Source: Symsagittifera roscoffensis
Lineage: Eukaryota; Xenacoelomorpha; Acoela; Convolutidae
Length of the DNA: 64,000 nucleotides
Reading direction: 5' to 3'
NCBI RefSeq assembly: GCF_963678635.1
Contig: NC_087069.1
Coordinates: forward strand, 41,530,831-41,594,830
Under the pieces are notes generated by a model, which was not told the origin of the DNA, ran no database searches, and worked only from the letters and a program-made list of their open reading frames with translations. The position numbers were made by a program, and so were the translations under genes. Positions 10,541 to 21,366 of the stretch are shown piece after piece; the stretch's first letter is position 1; the number at the start of each line of letters is the position of its first letter.

Positions 10541-11430
10541 CTAGTTTAAGTTTTTTTAATGAATAATTTTTGTAATTTTCAACATTTGTGCAAAAATTAA
10601 GTTTTTTCGCAAAAAGCAAATTTTGATTTGATCTTTTCAACAAGTTTGCAAAAATTTAATTAAACATATTTACAAGATGCAAAATTTTTTTTGGTTTTTT
10701 TAACAAGTGTGCAAAAATTTTCATAAAAGTTTTGTGTTAAATGCAATTTTTTTTTGTGGTTTGTTAGAAAACAAATTCAAAAATCTAATTTTTTTTCTCG
10801 TATGCATCAAATACTTCAAAGATTTGCTGAAAATTTTTCTTTATTGATGACTTCGAGTACTATTCCATATCTTAATACATTTTTTTCTGATATTTTTGAT
10901 CAACATACATGCGAAAAGTGAACTTTTAAGGGATCAAAATCAGAACAAAGAAATTCATAAATAAATTTCAACAGTGCAAAAAGCCTTGTAAGAATTTGTT
11001 TTTCATTGCGAAAATATTCAAAAAATTTTTCCTTTTTTGCGAGATTTTCTTAGATTTTTTATTAAGTGTGCCAGAAAAATTATAAAATTTTTTGCATGGT
11101 GCCAAAAGTAGTGTAAAGTTTTCAACATGTTTGCAAAAATTGTGATAGTTTTTTTGTCATATGTGAAAAAAATGTGAAATTTTCCACAAGATGTTAAAAT
11201 TGGTTTAATGTTTTTATCATCTTTACAACAAAACTTTGTAAAAATTTTCACCAATTGCATAATTAGTTTGATTTTCACAAATTTTTCCAACAAATTTTTT
11301 AAAAAACTTTACATTTGCAATCTTTTAACAAAGTTTTATATGACCTTATCTCCTAATTCCTATCTCTTAAAAATAATATTACTGGATGCAGAGAAATTAA
11401 ATTACAAAAGCCTAGGAACAAACAAATTAT
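10541..11430. repeat. T-rich subterminal repeat tract (copy 3)
   Basis: It resembles 291-540 at its start and 4160-4440 at its end. The PolB copy A trailer (which matches 16480-16530) is cut at about 10535 and joined directly to this tract. That marks the junction of the 6957-bp tandem duplication. It is non-coding. Confidence 0.6.
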
Positions 11431-11823
11431 TTACAAATCAAAGAGCTGTCGAGCAGTTGAAGAAATTTGCAAGTTCTCAATGGAGCGCAAAGTGGCCTTG
11501 CCTTCGTCACTGGTGGTTCGCTGATTGGAGTTCTTTGCTCAGAGAACCCCTCATCCTCTGGATGGTAATTGGTTTGTCCACAGATCCCTCTTCCCAAGGA
11601 AAGAGGAAATCGTCGATGATTGAGCCCCAAATCTGGAGTCAGGAGTTTCGGGGTAGTTCATTCCCACATGTTCACCCACTTCCTCCATCTTTTGCATTTC
11701 TCCAAGTTGGTTCTCTGTCATGGGTACTTGCCTTAAAGGATGTTCGTTGAAATCCCCGCTTATCACCTCCACCATGTGCCAGACATGAATTGGGATGTCC
11801 ATTGGTGCCAGAAAACTCCACAA
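11427..11823 (-). pseudogene. Conserved acidic/proline-rich ORF of unknown function (copy 2)
   Basis: Nearly identical to the copy at 4470-4866, lying exactly 6957 bp away. It has the same split between two frames, the same VPMTENQLGE and EDEGFSEQRTP segments, and only a handful of substitutions. The shared frame break means the tandem duplication followed the loss of the gene. Confidence 0.5.
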
Positions 11824-13445
11824 ACTGATTCTCGCACTTGGATTTGTACTAAATCAACCAAAAATTCTACCGATACCATAGTTTGTTGTTTTGCACTGAG
11901 AAGATCATTGTGAGCAATAAGTTGCGAGGGAAGTTGAAAAAGTAAATGACTCAGATTAAAAACAAAAATTACAGTTGCGAGAGAAGTAGTTGTCGGTGGT
12001 TAAGTTGAAATTAAAATATTTAGAGCTGAGAGAGGAGGTAGTTGATGGTAGTTATGTTGAAAATAAAATGATTTTAGGTAAAGAGAGAGGGGTACCATCA
12101 GTTCAAATATGTGGATTTAACTAATCAGAATGGTTTTTCTTTATTCGGATTGTGGTCGTGTCCAATCAGATTTAAGTTTCGTTTTATGGAATTCTTATAG
12201 AAAAGTCGTGTCCAAACGGAAACAAAGCTCCATTTTAAACATTGTCGTTTCCAATCACGAAAATTTTCATTTTGGTTCTAGTTTTCCTTGTTATCCAATT
12301 AATAAAAGTTTACCTTTTAGGAACCTAAATCTTCCAAATAAGTAAAATTATACAGAAAAGCAATTGCAAAAATAAATGACCAAAAGTTGTTTGCTGTCAT
12401 AATAAGAAATATTGCCGATATGAGTAACAAAAGAAGAAAAATTAATAAAAGTAGCTTCTCTGCAAGTCCGCTTATCAGGTCAATTAAATTTTGTGTATAT
12501 AAGCGATGAAAACTTGCTGATTTTTAGGTAGATAGTCGAGTTCTTTTATTTTGATGTAGATTTGAGAACATAACTCAAGCTTGTTGAATTTTTAAAAGCA
12601 AATCTCTGAAAATCTGATTCCAAACTTGATCATGCAAGATTTTGAGCTTTGGAAGCATTTAAAAAAATGGAGGAATAAAGAAATTTGCAGGAGAATTTTT
12701 ACAAATTTGGGAGTTGGGTAGTGAATAAATGGAGTCTTTGAAATATTTTCGTGCGACTTTTTTATTAACTTCTAATTTTCTAAAAAAATATGAAATTTCT
12801 TCTCTAGTCAGGTGCAACTCAGCAGTAAAGTTATAGCTTTGTTACGCAATATGTGGATCAAAAGTAAATTTTTCGATTGAGTAAGTTTGCCTAAAGAGAC
12901 TTTTACTTACTCGGAGAATTTCGGAGAAAAAAGTAAGAATCTACATCTATTTCATCAATAAGGAAATCAATTGGAATTTTTTCTTTTTTCGAGTAACTCG
13001 AGGAAGTTCAAATGTTTTTGAAATTACATTTTTCAAAAATGATTTTTTTTCAAACAAAGTTATGTCTAAAAGCTGCTCAGTTCCGATTGGTTGAAAACTT
13101 TTCTGGAAAGTTCTAGAACTTTCAAAGAAATGACGTAAGTGATGACGTTATTACCATTAAAGGAAAATTACGTAGGCGGTGACGTCACTACTATTCAAAA
13201 AATGACGTCATCAACATAAAAGAATAATTGCGTAGGCGATGATGTCATTGTTAGTGTAAATATGCTTATTTTTCTGGAATAAAATATTCATTTTGTTAGC
13301 CAATCAGAAACAGTCAATTGAATTTTACTTCAAATTTTACATTTTGTTACTTCACGAAAAGAAAAAAAGTAGGTTCTTTATTCAATTGGTACTCTTAAAT
13401 TTTTAATTTTGGAGCTTTTCTAAAATCCCAAACTTTTTTTAGATA
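11824..13445. other. Divergent spacer between acidic ORF and PolB (copy B)
   Basis: A near-identical counterpart of 4870-6482, including the TATA-like element and the acceptor-like tract before the ATG. No gene is seen. Confidence 0.5.
13131..13250. promoter_or_regulatory. Cluster of TGACGTCA-type palindromes (copy B)
   Basis: Exact TGACGTCA at 13180-13187 and 13203-13210, with variant sites on both sides. Same arrangement as 6178-6300. Confidence 0.5.
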
Positions 13446-16400
13446 ATGCCTGCTTTTAACGGAAATGAAAAAGTCAAAAAATTGGATGGATTAAATATTC
13501 CCTACACTGGACACTGGAGATCAGAAACTATTTAGTAATGTAGAAGTTTTTGAATTCGAATCTATTTGTGTTCCAACAGAAGAATTGAAAGTAACCGAAA
13601 CCACTATTTGGGTTGGAAAGCATAACCCTATTTCGGTCTCAATATCTTCAAATCTTCAAGATGATCCAATTTTCTTGTGTGAAAAAGATCCAGAACTCTA
13701 ATAATTGCTTTTGTTTCCAGCTTGGAACTTCTGGCAGAAAGAAGCAAATTACAAATGAGAACGAAGTTTCAAGAAATCGAAATCACTGTCAATGATCAAG
13801 TCAAAAAGATTTTTGACAAGTTCAACGCTAGAATTTTAACTAAAAGACTAGAAGTCTTCGATTGTGAAGATGAATTTGTTGAGGATGGCGAAAAAGATGA
13901 TATGTCGACGCAATTTTTAAAAATTTAAAAAAATCAGCTGATCGACTCGAAACAAAATTTAGAGCGCTATGTTAGTAACTTACCGGTGTTCGGCTTCAAT
14001 AGCGGTAGATACGATCTGAACCTTATCAAATCTTATTTGATCCCGTACCTTATATGAGATAAAGAAATTGAACCAACAGTCCTCAAAAAAGCGAATGATT
14101 TCATATCATTCAAATTTGGAGACGTACAGGTTCTAGACATAATGAAATTTCATGGAGGAGCAACAACAATGGATTCGTTCCTGAAAGCCTACAAAGCAAG
14201 TTAAACTAAAGGTTTTTTCCCGTACGATCAGTTTGAAAGTCAAGACAAGCTTGATTGTACATAACTACCTCCATATGAAGCCTTTTTCAGCAAACTGAGA
14301 AAACACAACCCTCTCGAGAAAAATTTCAACGATTATCAAAAACTGGTTGATGGAGGACTTATCAACAAAGTGCGCTGAGAAAGTTACGTATTCAATCAGT
14401 TCCACCAACAGGTTTTGAAAATTACTCTTATGTAAAAAGCATCTGGGAACAACACAGCATGATTAGTTTCAAAGACTTCTTACAATGGTATAACAACCAA
14501 GATGTTGTTCCTACTCTTGAAGCTATGCAAAAAGTGATAGAGATTTACCATGATAAGGTAATTGACATGCTGAAAATGGGATCTGCTTACACAAATCCAC
14601 AAATCACAAATTCTACCCAATTTATACGAGAAAATTAGAGAAGACATGACTGGGGGCCCATCAAAAGTTTTTACACGAAAAACTTATTTCGATCAAACTT
14701 AAATTCGTAGCTTGTCAAATGTTTGTAAGACAATTGTTGGATTTGACGCTAGCCAATTATATCCACTCTTGATGTGCAAAGAGATGCCGACCGGATTTTA
14801 CGCAAGATAGGAGTATGACTCTGAAAATGGCCAATTTAAAGCTAGACAAAACAGGACAAGAAATTTCGAGAATATGGGAATGTCCTTCTATCACGAGTTG
14901 CGACCAGAGTGTAAAATTAGTGTTTTTACACAAATTGAAAGCAGAAGAAAATTGACTGTTTCCATGTTGATGGTTACTGCAACCACTGTAAAACAGTAAC
15001 TGAAGCTATGGGTTGCTACTATCTTTTCTGCTCATGCCAAGAAACCCGTCCATTGTTGTCAGAAGAAGATACTGAGAGGCGAAATCAGAAGCGAGAATTG
15101 GATGAGTTGAGACGATAGTACATAAAGGAAAAAGGTTACAACATTCAAGAAATGTGGGAGTGTGAGTGTTGGGAGCACTTTAAAACAGATTCTTCAGTAG
15201 AAAATCATTTCAAGACAAATTTTCCTTATAAAAGTCATCTGTCTACTGATTCTTTACTTAAAACAAAAAAGAATGGATCTCTTTTTGGCTATGTGCAATG
15301 ATATTTAATAGTTCCCGACGAGTTGAAGCCCACAATTTCAAGTTTTCCTCCAACATTCAAAAATATTGACGTCTGCTGTAACGATTTTGGAGAATACATG
15401 AAAAAGCTTACCGAAGAAAACGATTTGTTGAAAATCCAACAACGAATGTTGATTTCCAGTTTTAAATTACAAATTGGTACAATAATCACACCTCTTCTTA
15501 ACTTCTATCTAAGTCATGAACTTCAATGTACCGAAATTTATCGGTTTGTTGAGTAACCACCTAGGTAATGTTTCAACAAGTTTGTTCAATCTGTTGTTGA
15601 TGCTCGACGAGAAGGAGACGAGAATCCTCACTCTGGACTTGTTGCTGCGACCATGAAGCTTCTAGGTAACAGTTCATACGGTTATCAAATTAGGGACAGA
15701 TCCAGACAAACAAAAAACAAATATCTCGGCGATGAAAAGAAACACAAAACGATAAAAGAGAAGTTTTTCAAGCAACTGAATGTTGTGAAAAAAACATATT
15801 TGAAGTAGAACTAGTGAAATCAACATTTGAATATAGAGAACCATTTATTGTAGGCTTTTTCACTCTTCATTACGCCAAACTAAGAAGGTTAGAGTTATAC
15901 TACATGTTCTTCCACAAGTATTGCGAAGAGAACAAATTCGAATAAATTCGAGGAATTGGAGATGGATACGGACTCTTTGTACCTAGCATTAGCAGAAGAG
16001 AACTTGAAGATTTTCATTTTACCTGAGAAGAAAGCTCAGTGGACACTAATTCGTCGAAATGATTGTAGAGATGACTTTATAGCTGATGCAAATAAGTACT
16101 TTTTTCAACGTAAACGCTGCGCTGTTCACCAAAAAGCATGACAAACGAGAACCTGAATTATTCAAAGAAGAATTTCGCTGCACTGAAATGTTGTGCCTGT
16201 GCAGCAAGACATATTGCTGCTATGATAGTAAGAGCGACAAATTTAAATTTAGCAGCGAAGGACTCAACAAAAGAACGCTAGAAGATACTGGGGTTGGCCC
16301 AATATCTAAATATAGACAAGTTCCTGACGAAGCTGTAAATTTGAAATCGACCAATCGCGGATTCAAAACCTCCAACGATTTAGTCGGAACATATGAACAA

Positions 16401-16466
16401 ACTAAAAAAGGACTCAGTTTTTTTTGCCCGAAAAGGAAAGTACTTAATGATGGTATACAAAGTTAG
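13446..16466 (+). pseudogene. Polinton family-B DNA polymerase, copy B, N-terminus deleted
   Basis: It begins with the same first codons as copy A but jumps after about ten residues (NGNEKVK) straight to KLDGLNIPYTG, removing roughly 1.2 kb that encodes the zinc fingers and N-terminal region. The rest keeps exonuclease motif II (FGFNSGRYDLNLI), motif A (FDASQLYPL, near 14745), motif B (GNSSYG, near 15666) and an intact motif C (MDTDS, near 15961). The C-terminal Cys-rich segment CLCSKTYCC (near 16190) and NLKSTNRGFKTSNDL are present, and the frame closes at 16466. Several frameshifts and stops remain. Its 3' flank runs into the TIR, so PolB is the terminal gene of the element. Confidence 0.88.
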
Positions 16467-16494
16467 CCATTGAAATTGTAAATTTAATCTGTAA

Positions 16495-17096
16495 ACTGTA
16501 GTAAAATTTTATACGATGCAATAATTTATATGTTATTTAACTTTTTAACTGTAATATAACAATTTACATGATTTAGTTTTTCTCTCTCAAAAAGTTTGAA
16601 GTTTTTGATGTTTCAATAGGTTTCGGCATAGTTTCATGTAGGTAGAAAATAAGATTATCCAATAAAATAGGTCGAGTTATAGCTAATCCTATCGTGTTTT
16701 GAAGTTTTTTTTCGAGTTTTTTTTGATAAAAATTCAAAGTTTTTACCCAAATACTCTTACCATTGACTTACCATGTACCCAAAAACTAATTAAAAATCCT
16801 TCATTCCACAATCTACACGTAATTAACCATTAGTTTTTACCAATTAGATAACGCGCGCCGAGATTTTTTCGAAAAAACTCGACACTTCTACAAAAACCAA
16901 AAAAAAATCCTTTTTCTTACCTTCATCTTACCATCACACAAACCATAAAACCTTACCATTGGTATTACCTATCTTAATAACTTGTAGACTCTATAGACAA
17001 TGTTAATACATAGCTGGAAGGCCGGATGCTCTATTTCCTATCTTGAAACATGGGGGTCTTCCACCTCCTCCCATCTCTTCTCACACATATACTACT
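16495..17096 (+). repeat. Polinton terminal inverted repeat, outer end at 17096
   Basis: It follows PolB by about 30 bp. It shares ATGCAATAATTTATATG at its inner edge, the TTACCA-rich block, GCGCGCC and the CTTAATA repeats with the other TIRs, and the identical terminus ACATATACTACT seen at 1635. Its subterminal hairpin arms (17016-17023 and 17055-17062) differ in sequence from those of the other TIRs but still pair. The flank beyond is GC-richer DNA unrelated to Polintons; the first six flanking bases are TCCGTT. Confidence 0.8.
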
Positions 17097-17860
17097 TCCG
17101 TTCGATAAAGCTGCGGTAATATGGTGAAACTTTACTTGTACTAAATTTTTTCTTCATCCCCTGCAGGTCAACACACCATCGGCTGTGAGGTAGAGTAAGC
17201 ACTTACGTTCCTTATAGAACTGGCTCAAGAGCTTGTAGCTATCCCCCTCCATGTCTCCTTTTTTCCTTAATCCCGTTCCGATTCATTTGAAGAGGTTGCT
17301 TGTCATTTTGTCGTTCTTCTGTGCTCGTGTCAGATCCGATAGCCTGTACCTCGCCTTGAATTGCTCTTTTGGTGCCATCATTTGTCCGTTCAGCTCTGCC
17401 GGATTCTAGATATCGTCATTAGGCTCGACGAATACTATCCTTCTCATGACCTCCCGATCCTCCTCCGGCTCCAGGTTCATCCTGATGTTTGGGTTGCATG
17501 ATAACTCCCTGAAAGATTTCCTTGATACCACTATCATCTCTAGCTCTTCTCCTCCGTTGACATAATGATGCTCTAGGTTGCATGTCCCAGACAAGGGATC
17601 AGTTTGTAATTCCCTGTTATGATACCTATTTTTTTCTTCAGCTAATATCAAGCAAAGACTGTCTTGTTCATCATCACTCTCCTCTGAACCTTGGTTCCAT
17701 TCTTCTGACTCCCGGATAAATTTTCTTCCTCATCATCCCTCGCTGGTGGCGGCCACTCCCGGCACTCTTGATCTAGTCCTAGATCCTCAACTTCATCTTT
17801 AAACGACACTTTCTTCCTTCGTAGTGTTGTTTACCTGAGTATGCCTTCCGGGATTTTCTC
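17097..17860 (-). pseudogene. Unidentified GC-richer coding-like remnant
   Basis: Base composition rises sharply at the TIR end. The minus strand has an 81-codon open frame (17406-17651, with EEDREVMRRIVFVEPNDD) and further open pieces in other frames on either side (MAPKEQFKARYRLSDLT; LLYLTADGVLTC). The acidic and Arg-rich composition and absence of long poly-A/T runs suggest former coding sequence, perhaps of a retroelement. I cannot name a family. Confidence 0.35.
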
Positions 17861-18774
17861 AACTAATGTTCAACTAGAGTGATGTGAATGGATCGCTCAT
17901 TGAATGATAGTTTTGACGATGAATAAACGGTTTGATGGCTAGATGCAGCGTTGTGAGAGCACTCCACAATAAGGTTTCAAATTTTTGCGGACAAATTTGA
18001 ACGAAAAATTTCTATAAAAATCTGAGCAAATAAAAAAACCTCAAATCTTGGAAAGAAAAAAAAACAGTCATATTTGAACACACTTTATTCTGGAAATTTC
18101 CTTATAATTCGGGGTAATTTGAGCCAAGATATTTTTCTTAGAAAGTTTGAAAAAATAGAGAAGAACTTCAAATCTAGTTCATGTCTAATAAGCCAAACAA
18201 AGTACAGCAGTCAAATTTGAAAGCAACATTTGCAAACCCTGAGAGCACCCTGAGGGAATGTCACTAGTGTGTGGGGATTATCAAATTTATAGATCAATGC
18301 TGCGGATTTCGTACAGGATTGAATCAACGTCAGAAATTTATAGAGCACAATCGACGACTCTCTTCATAATATTGTAATGGGAATGGAACATGAAGTTTTT
18401 AGCCAGATCAAAGATGGCTGACCCCACAAATGTGGGCTTGTCCCACTTATTGTTGACAGATTTTGAAACATATCAAATATTTTCAAGCTGCTTAATCATT
18501 TTTTCGTTCCTAAATTATGCTCTTTTTCTGCGGTTTGATCAAGATCAACAATTTATCGGTTTCTTTTAAATTAGCAAATATTTGCCAAAGCACTATTAAT
18601 TTTTTCTTTTAAAAGTCTTGAGCAAAGTTGTTGGTAGCATTTTCATGCAGCTTCTTGTTCAACTGTACAAATGGTACAAGGAATTATTCCTTTCGAAACT
18701 GCGGCACTCGATTAACCTAATCAATTATCTTGCTGAATTGGATGTACAGTTGAAGAGCGACTTATTTACTGCAT
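17861..18774. other. Unassigned AT-rich DNA
   Basis: No convincing gene. A short inverted repeat (CCCACA AA TGTGGG at 18423-18436) is the only structure noted. An open frame begins at 18618 and enters the assembly gap. Confidence 0.3.
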
Positions 18775-18974
18775 NNNNNNNNNNNNNNNNNNNNNNNNNN
18801 NNNNNNNNNNNNNNNNNNNNNNNNNNNNNNNNNNNNNNNNNNNNNNNNNNNNNNNNNNNNNNNNNNNNNNNNNNNNNNNNNNNNNNNNNNNNNNNNNNNN
18901 NNNNNNNNNNNNNNNNNNNNNNNNNNNNNNNNNNNNNNNNNNNNNNNNNNNNNNNNNNNNNNNNNNNNNNNNNN
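18775..18974. other. Assembly gap, 200 N
   Basis: Exactly 200 unknown bases. The round number suggests a scaffolding gap of arbitrary size. Open frames that cross it are not evidence of genes. Confidence 0.95.
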
Positions 18975-19620
18975 TCCTCAACAACTTATCGGATCTCTCC
19001 GACATTCTCGACAGTCGCACGCACTTAGCCACCGAAAAGAGCTGGTCGACCAGCCTTTGTTGCGTTCGCGCATCCACAACCACCAGGTGCGTCGAGTATT
19101 TGCTGTTACAGTATGGTGCCGCGCTAGATCCCACCAGGTACTTCGAGCTGACTGTCCTAAGAAACCCCATACTGTGCTTCAAATTCATTTCGTTTTCGAG
19201 AGCCTCCCGCCAGTTTCGAACTTTCTGCTCCGTCTGTAACGCTCCAGGGAACACTTCCACCTTCAAGGATGTGACCGGCTCATGGGCACGCTCCAGGCGC
19301 CCCAATGACTCAATCGAGCTGACCGTAATACAAAATCCTTAGGCGGTCATCAGGTTCACTTCCGTTACTCCGTGGCAATCCGCAATTAATTCCATTTCAT
19401 TCTTCTCTGACATGCTCGTCATCCATACAGTTTGGCTAGCTGGTGGTGCTGTTCACTCAACGTCTCCAAACAGTGACCATTCTCACACACGTGTCCTTCC
19501 ATTCCACAGCTAGAAGCTAGGCAAGTTACCTTCTTCATCCATTTGCTCGGAGAGTTACCCTCGGAAGGTTCCGTGGGTTTTTTGTCATCCTGCTTCTTTA
19601 TTCTCAATGGTGTAAAACGG
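18975..19620 (-). pseudogene. Unidentified GC-richer coding-like remnant, second part
   Basis: The minus strand has an open frame from about 19305 into the gap (SLGRLERAHEPVTSLKVE, then EALENEMNLKHSMGFLRT, then VVVDARTQQRLVDQLF). Upstream, 19419-19607 holds another frame with a Cys-rich stretch (CLASSCGMEGHVCENGHC). The two are separated by a stop and a frame change. Composition matches 17097-17860, so both may belong to one non-Polinton element interrupted by the gap. A retrotransposon Gag- or Env-like origin is possible but I see no diagnostic motif. Confidence 0.4.
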
Positions 19621-19654
19621 CCAAGTCGTGCAGAATCTCACTATTATTTTCCTC

Positions 19655-20820
19655 TAGTTCAACTTTTTACTGCTTTTAGCAAATCAGCGACCCTTAAAAA
19701 GGACTCAAAAATTTTTGGGAGTTTGAAAATTGCCCGAATTGGGTAATTGATGCCCGGCCATTGAATACAGTCCATTTTGCATGGGGTATTTGAGGAGCGG
19801 GTTTTAAATACAACTCATTTTGCGACAATTCATGGGAGTTTGAAAATTGCCGACATGGGGTAATTTATTCCCGGCCATCAAATACAGCTCATTTTGCATG
19901 GGGTAATTGAGGAGCAGCCATTAAAACGGCTCATTTTGCGACAACTTATGGGAATTTAAAAACTGCCGCAATGGTGTAATTACCACACGAGTTCGAAAAT
20001 TGTCAACATGGGCTAATTATTGCGCGATCTAATTACTGCTTTCAACGGGTAAGCGGTCACTAAATACAACTGAAAAAGTGGCAAAATTTATGGCGTTTGA
20101 AAATTGCCGGCATGAGTAATTAAATCTCGATTTATTTACTACTATTAACGAGTAAACGGCCAATAAATATGACAAGTATTGGGAGTTTTCGACAAGATAC
20201 GGTAGTTTGAAAGTTGCCGACATGGTGTAATGGAGGGGTGATCTATTTACAGCTATTAACGGTTCAGCAGACTTTCAATACTGCTCAAAACTTTGTGACG
20301 ATAGATAGGAGTTTGAAAATCGCCGCCATGGATAAATTGAGGCACGATCAATATACTGCATTTAACGAGCAAGCAATCATTAAGATTAGCTCAAAAATTT
20401 GCGACAAGTTATGGGTGTTTGGAAGTTGAAGACACGTTGTGATTAAATTGCGGCTGTTCAAAACAGCTCGTTTTGCATCGGGTAATTGAGGAGCAGCGAT
20501 TATAAAATGCTCATTTTGCGACAAGTTATGGGATTTTAGAAACTGCCGACATGGAGTAATTATGGCGCGATCTATTTACTGCTTTTAATAAGTAGGCGGC
20601 CAGTAAACACGGCTCAAATTTTTACAATAAGTTACGGGAGTTTGTAAGTTGCGGACATGGGGTAATTGAGGCCCGGCCATTAACTACAGCTCATTTTGCG
20701 ACAAGTTATGGAAGTTTAAAAACTGCCGCAACGGGATAATTGCGGCGCAATCTATTTACTGCTTTCAACGAGTAGGTGGCCTTAAACACGGCTCAAAATT
20801 TTGCAACAAGTTACGGGAGT
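19655..20820 (+). repeat. Satellite array, left block (about 105-115 bp unit)
   Basis: Tandem degenerate units share the order GGGTAATTGAGG, a GATCTATTTACTGC or GGCCATTAAATACAG block, GCTCATTTTGCGACAAG, TTATGGGAGTTTGAAAATTG and CCGACATG. About eleven units are present. The block stops inside a unit at ...ACGGGAGT (20820), exactly where the Polinton TIR starts. The same satellite resumes at 55395. Confidence 0.85.
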
Positions 20821-21366
20821 CGTAGTGATTGGAGCTGAAGTTGGGGGGTGCGCGGCTGACCCCATGTATTAAGATACGCTATAGATTTCGGGTCAGCCTC
20901 GCTATGATTTAAGATTGGGTATAGAGTCTACAATGTATTAAGATAGGGAGAACCGGCGCGCGTTATCTAATTGGGAACAATTATTTGTTAATTACATATA
21001 GATTGTGGAATGAAGGTCTTTTAATTAAATTTTTGCTACATGTTAAGTCAGTGGTAAGAGTTTTTGTGCAAAAACTTAGAATTTTTATTAAAAAAATTGA
21101 AAAAAAAACTCAAAACACGATAAGGTTTTCTATAGTTCGACCGGTTAACTAATATGACAGACATTCTTGTTTTTTGAAACATCTACTTGAAACAAGGTTG
21201 AAATCTACTGAAACTTCGAAAAAAGTCTGTTTTTTTAGAGAAAAAAAAATAAATTACAAAGGAAGTATATAAATCACTGCTTCAAATTTAAAACTTACCG
21301 CAGCTTTATAAAAAAACACAAACAAAATACTGCATCGTACAAAAGTTTATTATATTGCAGCAGTTC
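20821..21366 (-). repeat. Left terminal inverted repeat of the composite Polinton
   Basis: Read on the minus strand it matches 54838-55394: a GATGCAGTA block near its inner edge, AAACACGATAAG, TTACCA-type runs, GCGCGCC, CTATCTTAATACAT repeats and the hairpin (20850-20862 with 20890-20902). The outer bases CGTAGT replace AGTAGT. The inner 200 bp (21150-21366) is the PolB trailer and less well conserved. Confidence 0.8.

Larger units (their letters stand above)
3545..17096 (+). mobile_element. Decayed, internally duplicated Polinton (right part)
   Basis: This is a partial element ending at the TIR terminus 17096. It contains the unknown ORF block and two tandem copies (offset 6957 bp) of the unit T-rich tract, acidic ORF, spacer, PolB. 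No left TIR in the opposite orientation is visible in the window, so its other end is lost, rearranged or beyond base 1. The left boundary given here is a guess at the junction near 3493-3545. Confidence 0.55.

Noticed and set aside
18423-18436. CCCACA-AA-TGTGGG as a terminator or transposon end
   Set aside because: A single short palindrome with no partner or flanking repeats.
18618-19305. Long open frames across 18775-18974
   Set aside because: They are open only because of the N gap.
17104-21312. 15-bp match ATAAAGCTGCGGTAA near 17105 and, reversed, near 21300
   Set aside because: One of them is outside and the other inside a TIR, with no extended similarity. A match of this length can occur by chance in a window this size.
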